Assembly (NCBI GenBank): GCA_015075375.1
Contig: JABTUM010000002.1
Location: 529,393-593,392 of the forward strand
Origin: Planctomycetota bacterium
GTDB taxonomy: Bacteria > Planctomycetota > SZUA-567 > H5-PLA8
DNA length: 64,000 nt
Reading direction: 5' to 3'
Part shown: one piece after another, positions 59,494 to 64,000 of the stretch
Position numbering within the stretch: position 1 is the stretch's first letter
Layout of the letters: the number at the start of each line of letters is the position of its first letter
The notes under the pieces: generated by a model
Told to the model about the DNA's origin: nothing
The model's input: only the letters and a program-made list of their open reading frames with translations
Databases searched by the model: none
Made by a program: the position numbers and the translations under genes

Positions 59494-60360
59494 ATGGGTG
59501 CGACAATCCAAAACATACGTGAAACTTCCATCATCGGCCCGGCCTGCCGCGAACGATTCCTCCCCCTGCGCCGCGCCGAATCCGCCCCGCTCCAGGCTTT
59601 GGCGCTCAACCACGCCGGCCTTTCCGATCTCCGGCGCGACTACGAGATGGGCCGCCCCAGTGCGCGCTTCGGCCTCGCGCTCTACACCTTGAAAGGTTCC
59701 GCCTGGCTCCGGACTTCCGCCGGCGAACGCATGCTGAAGCCCGGCGACCTGCTCCTCGCGCCGCCGCGCAGCGCCTACGCCTACGGGCTGCGACGAGCGG
59801 CCCCCTGGACCATCGCGTGGTTCCACTTCACCGCCGGCTCGCCCCTCGCCGAAGCCCTTCCGCCGGCCGTCACCGTGCGCCGTTCCTTCCTTGCCGCACC
59901 GCTGGTCAACGCCATGGACGGCTGGCTCTACGAAGCCTTGCGCGACGACCCCGGCGCGCCGCGCGCAGCGGCGCTGCAGGTGGAACTCATCGCGCTCTAC
60001 CTGCGCCGCGAACTCGAACCCCCCGGCGACCCGCGCACCCGCCAAGCCAAGCAGCGCCTCCTGGCGCTCTGGGACCGCGTCGCCGCCGATCTCGCACGGC
60101 CCTGGTCCGTCGCCGACCTCGCCTCCGAACTTCACACCAGCCCCGTCCACCTGCATCGGCTCTGCCACGCGCACCACGGGCGAGCGCCCATGCGCCAGCT
60201 CACCTTTATGCGCATGCAGCGCGCCGAAGAACTCCTCCGCGGCACCGCCGATCCGCTCAAACAGATCGCCGCACGAGTCGGCTACGCCAACGAGTTTGCC
60301 TTTTCCGCCGCCTTTAAGCGCCACGCCCGGCGCAGCCCGCGCGCGTTTAGAGCCGTTTGA
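59494..60360 (+). CDS. AraC-family transcriptional regulator
   Basis: 288 residues. The N-terminal cupin-type effector domain (about 55-135; LYTLKGSAWLRTSAGERMLKPGDLLLAPP) precedes two helix-turn-helix motifs (WSVADLASELHTSPVHLHRLC and IAARVGYANEFAFSAAFKRH, about 205-280). It is very likely the regulator of the divergent GH2 enzyme, with a sugar ligand. The start at 59494 has GGGAGGG upstream; the frame is open far beyond it, across the GH2 start. Confidence 0.88.
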   Translation: MGATIQNIRETSIIGPACRERFLPLRRAESAPLQALALNHAGLSDLRRDYEMGRPSARFGLALYTLKGSAWLRTSAGERMLKPGDLLLAPPRSAYAYGLRRAAPWTIAWFHFTAGSPLAEALPPAVTVRRSFLAAPLVNAMDGWLYEALRDDPGAPRAAALQVELIALYLRRELEPPGDPRTRQAKQRLLALWDRVAADLARPWSVADLASELHTSPVHLHRLCHAHHGRAPMRQLTFMRMQRAEELLRGTADPLKQIAARVGYANEFAFSAAFKRHARRSPRAFRAV

Positions 60361-60398
60361 GAAATGAGGTGCTGCGGAGCGGATCGATATCAACCATT

Positions 60399-60426
60399 TG
60401 CCGTTAGCCGTGGCCGGTGCCGTTTC
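60399..60426. repeat. Degenerate 7-bp-period array after the HerA-like gene
   Basis: TGCCGTT, AGCCGTG, GCCGGTG and CCGTTTC follow each other in seven-base steps, 62 bases beyond the leftward stop at 60489 and directly adjoining the hairpin repeat. Confidence 0.5.
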
Positions 60427-60457
60427 CCCTCCTTGCCAAGGAGGGGCAGGGGAGGTG
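60426..60457. repeat. Pyrimidine/purine hairpin repeat, copy B
   Basis: CCCCTCCTT (60426-60434) pairs perfectly with AAGGAGGGG (60438-60446) around GCC, and is followed by CAGGGGAGGTG. It lies between the convergent AraC and HerA-like genes. Confidence 0.7.
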
Positions 60458-60488
60458 ACCCAACCCAACCGCGCGCAGCGCGTTCCCG

Positions 60489-62900
60489 CTACTCCCAAGC
60501 CCGCTTCGCCAGACCCTGCCCGTCGATGAAATACGGCAGCCACAGCAGCGCCACCCGCTCCACCGCAATATCCGCCTTGCGCGGCTTCACTTCGATCGAA
60601 CTCAAGACCAGCCGGTCCAGATCGAACGTCTCCTGCACCGCCGCGCACGCTTCCGCGCAGCGCGCCTCCACCTCCGCCAGTTCGCGCTGCACGTCCGCGA
60701 CGCTCTCCTCCGCGCGAGCCACATCTTCCCGCTCCCGCGAGACCCGTCCGATGCCCCGCGCCGCGCTCGCCGCGCGGCCCACGTTCGCCGCGCTCGCGAT
60801 CTTCCGCCCGAACAGCGCGCCCAGGATCCCCGAGCCGAACCCGATCACGCTCTGGAACGTCTGCTGCTTGTACTGCGATTTCTCCCGCTCCACGCGCTCC
60901 TGGGCCGCACGCAGCCGCTTCTCGAGCTTCTCCAGATCCTTCGCGTGAATGCCGCGCAGCTTCGCGAGTTCCAGGTCCCGCCGTTCGCGCGCCTTCTGCG
61001 CCAGCCGGATCCGGAACGCGCCCTCCGTTTCGCCGGGTTGGGAGGCTTCCCCCAGCGCGTCGCAGCGATGCAGCGTCAGCGCGTGCCGCCGGTACAGATG
61101 TTCGCGCAGTTCCCCTTCGAACGCCTTGAAGTTCGCCGCCTGCGCCAGCGCCGCCGGAAGCTCCGTGAACCCGGCTCCCGCCGCCGGTTCGGCTTCCAGA
61201 TCGGGAACCGGATCCAACGCCACCGCCGCCTCCCACGGCTCGTGCGTTCGCACCGTCTCCGCGTCGGCGCGCAGCGCCACCTCCTGCCACGCGTCCACGT
61301 GCTCCTTCGCCTGCACGAAGCGGACGCGCGCCTGGCCCAGCAGTGCCGCGCGGTACTCCATGCGCCCGCCCGCCGGAACGAACCCGCGCGGAGGCACAAA
61401 GAGTTGCACGATCGACGGCGCCAGCACCGGCCGCGCCTCCACTGCATGTACCGCCGCCGCAGGCGCCGTTCCGGCCGGGGCCGCCGCGCCGCGCTGCGCC
61501 GTCAGCGCCTGAATCTGCTCACGAGACAGCGGCCCGCGCAGATACGAAAGCGTCCAGCGTGTCTGGAAGATCGCCGGCCGGTCATCGTGGACGTTGTTCA
61601 TCAGAAAGACGCGGCTGCCTAGGCCCGCCAGCGTTCGTTCCGTCTCGGCGCGGTCGAAGTCCGCGCCCGCCGCCGCGCTCGCCCCTTCCAGGCCTTCCAG
61701 CACCCGCTGCTTGTCGCGCTCGGTCTGCAAGCGGCCCAGGAACCACGTCCCCGCGTTGCCCAGCCCCTTGTAATCCAGGTCCACCGGATTCTGCGTCGCC
61801 AGCACCACGCCCAGCCCGTACGCGCGCGCCTGTTTCAAAAGCGTCAGCATCGGCGTCTTGCTCGGCGGGTTCGCCACCGGCGGGAAGTACCCGTACACCT
61901 CGTCCATGTACAAGAGCGCCCGCAGGCTCGCCGTCCCCGGCTGCCGCCGCGCCCAAGCCAAGACCGCGTGGAGCAGCCGCGTCACCACGAACATCCGTTC
62001 GCTCTCGTTCAAGTGCGCGATCGAGATGATGCTCAACCGCGCTTTGCCCGATGCCGTATACAGCAGCTTCTGGACATCCAGCGCCTCCCCGTCCAGCCAC
62101 GCCGCGAAACTCGGAGCGGCCAGCAGATTGTTGAGCTGCATCGCCAGCGCGAAGCGGTCCGCCGCCGGGAAGAACGTCTCCAGATCGACGAAGCCCACCT
62201 TCGCGAACGGCGGCCGCTGGATCTCCTGGATCAGCGCCCCCAGATCCAGATTCCGCCCCTGCCGCCACGCCTGCTCGATCAAATGCGCCAGCAGGATATG
62301 CTCCCGGCTGCGCAGCGGATCGGCCTCGATCCGCAACAGCGCCAGCAGACCCGCGACCGCGCCCTGCACTTGCTCGCGCAGCCGCTCGTCGTCGCCGCGT
62401 TCGGCCTCCGGCGGAGCGTCGAAGCCGCGCAGCATCGAAAGCGGCAGCCCCGTCCGGCTTCCCGGCGTGTACAACGCGACGTCCGCCGCTCCGCGAAATT
62501 TCGCGATCCGCTCCGGCCGCTGATCCCAGTCCGCCAGCCCCTCGCGCCAGCGCCGCGCCGTCGCCTCCGCGTACGCCGCCGGCGTCTGACCCAGCCGTGC
62601 AGCCTCCAGCGGATCCAGCCACGGCTCGAAGTCCGTTCCGCGCAATTCGGGGAACGTCAGCAGCAAGTTGCCCAGGTCGCCCTTCGGATCGATCGCGATC
62701 GCCGGAATCCCATCGATCGCCGCTTCTTCCAGAAGCCCCAGCGCCAACCCCGTCTTGCCGCTCCCCGTCATCCCCACGATCACCGCATGTGTCGTCAGGT
62801 CCTTCGCGTCGTACATCAACAACTCCGGCTTACGCTCGCCCCGCGCGAGGTCGTACTCCCGGCCCAAATAGAACGCGCCCAGCTTTTCGTAATCCACCAT
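60489..62900 (-). CDS. HerA/DUF853-like ATPase with C-terminal coiled coil
   Basis: 803 residues. The P-loop ATPase resembles HerA/VirB4-type motors: Walker A GMTGSGKT (43-50), IDPKGDLGNLLL, Walker B ALLYMDEVYGYFPP (about 338-351) and ATQNPVDLDYKG as sensor. Long insertions separate the motifs. Residues about 600-750 form a coiled coil (ERRDLELAKLRGIHAKDLEKLEKRL), with a glycine-rich hydrophobic stretch (VIGFGSGILGALFGRKIA) in the middle. HerA-like motors serve DNA end processing, conjugation or phage defence; no NurA or nuclease gene is adjacent. It is preceded by a small membrane protein gene 93 bases upstream. Confidence 0.8.
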   Translation of the reverse strand: MVDYEKLGAFYLGREYDLARGERKPELLMYDAKDLTTHAVIVGMTGSGKTGLALGLLEEAAIDGIPAIAIDPKGDLGNLLLTFPELRGTDFEPWLDPLEAARLGQTPAAYAEATARRWREGLADWDQRPERIAKFRGAADVALYTPGSRTGLPLSMLRGFDAPPEAERGDDERLREQVQGAVAGLLALLRIEADPLRSREHILLAHLIEQAWRQGRNLDLGALIQEIQRPPFAKVGFVDLETFFPAADRFALAMQLNNLLAAPSFAAWLDGEALDVQKLLYTASGKARLSIISIAHLNESERMFVVTRLLHAVLAWARRQPGTASLRALLYMDEVYGYFPPVANPPSKTPMLTLLKQARAYGLGVVLATQNPVDLDYKGLGNAGTWFLGRLQTERDKQRVLEGLEGASAAAGADFDRAETERTLAGLGSRVFLMNNVHDDRPAIFQTRWTLSYLRGPLSREQIQALTAQRGAAAPAGTAPAAAVHAVEARPVLAPSIVQLFVPPRGFVPAGGRMEYRAALLGQARVRFVQAKEHVDAWQEVALRADAETVRTHEPWEAAVALDPVPDLEAEPAAGAGFTELPAALAQAANFKAFEGELREHLYRRHALTLHRCDALGEASQPGETEGAFRIRLAQKARERRDLELAKLRGIHAKDLEKLEKRLRAAQERVEREKSQYKQQTFQSVIGFGSGILGALFGRKIASAANVGRAASAARGIGRVSREREDVARAEESVADVQRELAEVEARCAEACAAVQETFDLDRLVLSSIEVKPRKADIAVERVALLWLPYFIDGQGLAKRAWE

Positions 62901-62973
62901 CCGCCCCGAACCTCCACGAGCCCTGACCGCCTGCCTTCATCGTGCCGGTAGCTGTCGGTTTTATTTTTCCCGT

Positions 62974-63008
62974 GCACCGTTTCCGTTCACCGCCTACCGC
63001 TCACCGCT
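62974..63008. repeat. 7-bp-period array overlapping the end of the 63.0-kb gene
   Basis: GCACCGT, TTCCGTT, CACCGCC, TACCGCT and CACCGCT follow in seven-base steps. The stop codon of the leftward gene (62994-62996) lies inside the array. Confidence 0.65.
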
Positions 63009-63530
63009 CCCCACTTCCACCGTACTGAACTTCCATTCTCCGTCGATCTTCCGGAACGTGCACCGAAACTCCGTCCCGCCCGCGCGAGGATTCAAGTCTT
63101 CCCACGGGCTGTCGTCCGTCGCGCGCCCGCGCAGGACCATCCGGAAGCGCGCCGTCGCCTTTGTCGGATCCACCGCGCTCACCTCCACGGGCACCGTTGC
63201 CGGCGTGATCTCCACCGCAACCACGCGGTACAGGTTCATCAGGCCCATGCTGAATACGCGGTAAGCGGTCTCACGGTCGAGCCCGCCCGGGCCGCGGAAA
63301 TCTTCGGCCAGCGTGTTCGTCACGCGAGCCGGATGACGCTCGCGCGCGGCCTGCGCGGCTTCGGCGATCGTCTCGCGGATCTTCGTCTCGTCCGATTTGA
63401 AGAAGCGGTTGTACGTCCAGCCGGCCAGCAAATAGAGCGCGAAGAACGCCAGCAGCGCCGCCAGCGCCGTACGCGGCGTGAAGCGAAATCCACTCGTCCG
63501 CCGCCCGCCTCCCGCCAGATCGTCGCGCAT
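62994..63530 (-). CDS. Single-pass membrane protein with an NTF2-like domain
   Basis: 178 residues. The N-terminal 20 residues are cytoplasmic, followed by one transmembrane helix (about 22-41; ALAALLAFFALYLLAGWTY). The outer domain (about 50-175) looks like an NTF2/SnoaL-type cone fold: helix ETKIRETIAEAAQAARE, then strands ending RCTFRKIDGEWKFSTVEVG. It may bind a ligand or partner. It is upstream of the ATPase gene by 93 bases in the same direction. A functional link is possible but unproven. Confidence 0.65.
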   Translation of the reverse strand: MRDDLAGGGRRTSGFRFTPRTALAALLAFFALYLLAGWTYNRFFKSDETKIRETIAEAAQAARERHPARVTNTLAEDFRGPGGLDRETAYRVFSMGLMNLYRVVAVEITPATVPVEVSAVDPTKATARFRMVLRGRATDDSPWEDLNPRAGGTEFRCTFRKIDGEWKFSTVEVGSGER

Positions 63531-64000
63531 GGCGTTGGAACCTACCTTCTCGCCCGCAACCGGTCAATGCGCCCGCGCCTTCGCGGCAGGATATTTCAGT
63601 GCACGCATCGCCCCTTTCCCAGCTTGGCTTGATGATGATTGCCGGCGATATAGACCCGCTGAATGTGCGTTGTGCCTATCCCTCTTCCGCTGGGAGAGGG
63701 CCGTGTGAGGGAGGTTCTTCAACAGACCTAATATTGCCACGATCCCGAACGCGTTCTGTTCCGTCTGGATAGGCCGTAGTGGTTCACGTTCCTTCGGGGC
63801 AGGATGAATGTTTGGGACACCCCGCAGCGGCCGCACGCAGCCCGTACCCGATGCGCCGCGAGGACCGCAATTGCCCGCCCGAGCCGCCCCGCATCACGGC
63901 TTCGCACCGTTGCAAAAGCCATTTAATCCAATTCCGCCTGAAAGGCGAAATTAATGTAGCCAAGGGCAACGCCCCCTGGTTGAAGCGCACCCTACGCCGC
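63531..64000. other. Right-edge region without a supported gene
   Basis: No convincing gene was seen; open frames are short and lack ribosome binding sites. The region holds the third pyrimidine/purine hairpin (63680-63700) and, at 63935-63974, two small adjacent hairpins (CGCCT-GAA-AGGCG and GGGC-AAC-GCCC). That combination resembles a dispersed repeat I have seen in PVC-type genomes. Confidence 0.4.
63680..63715. repeat. Pyrimidine/purine hairpin repeat, copy C
   Basis: CCCTCTTCC (63680-63688) pairs with GGGAGAGGG (63692-63700, one G-T pair) around GCT, and is followed by CCGTGTGAGGGAGGT. It has the same 9-bp stem, 3-base loop and purine tail as the repeat at 60.4 kb. Confidence 0.6.

Noticed and set aside
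63728..63990. Short overlapping frames at the right edge
   Set aside because: They lack starts with ribosome binding sites and overlap hairpin repeats.

Overview
The window is high-GC bacterial chromosome, apart from a short mobile-element remnant at the left edge. The best-supported guess for the organism is a diderm of the Planctomycetota/PVC type. The reasons are the many secreted proteins of unknown family, the large OstA-like proteins next to KDO genes, the abundant secreted or sugar-acting enzymes with LacI, IclR, GntR and AraC regulators, and a lone rpmH not beside rnpA. This is an inference from gene style; there is no rRNA or other marker to confirm it.

Layout. Bases 1-928 look like the distal end of an integrated element. 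They hold a partial gene, two strong terminators, a cluster of GATACG repeats, and then the 3' half of a tRNA-Ala(GGC) gene, which is the probable attachment site. Core chromosome follows. It carries a secreted cyclophilin, a phosphoglycolate-phosphatase-like HAD enzyme, an SH3-domain protein, aspartate-semialdehyde dehydrogenase behind a possible attenuator, a large secreted metalloprotease with TIG and PKD domains, sulfate adenylyltransferase, a PDZ protein, ribosomal protein bL34 (only 45 residues), an ArnT-like glycosyltransferase, a MoxR ATPase, an amidohydrolase, and an unusual ABC exporter with a DUF1854 partner.

Bases 19.4-27.0 kb hold a leftward run: LacI regulator, two paralogous beta-helix proteins, nitrilase, DegT aminotransferase, membrane cytochrome c. 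Divergent to it are an IclR regulator and a PhyH-type dioxygenase. At 30.7-34.4 kb a GntR/LacI hybrid regulator, with a near-perfect 27-bp operator in front of it, precedes a GH42-like glycoside hydrolase.

Bases 37.4-43.3 kb hold kdsD, kdsC and two OstA/LptA-like genes in the order in which E. coli has kdsD-kdsC-lptC-lptA. Here the last two are a 927-aa and a 432-aa paralogous pair. This is the most unusual system in the window. The rest carries a fused E1 alpha/beta dehydrogenase, a rhomboid protein, a divergent argininosuccinate synthase, a secreted Hcp-like protein with a beta-helix protein and a polysaccharide deacetylase, an M20 peptidase, an esterase, a GH2 enzyme with a divergent AraC regulator, and a HerA/DUF853-like ATPase.

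Five short arrays with 7-bp periodicity (CCAAAAT or NNCCGTT units) all lie at the 3' end of leftward genes. A separate family of pyrimidine/purine hairpins occurs at 42.1, 60.4 and 63.7 kb. No CRISPR array, rRNA or transposase gene was seen.
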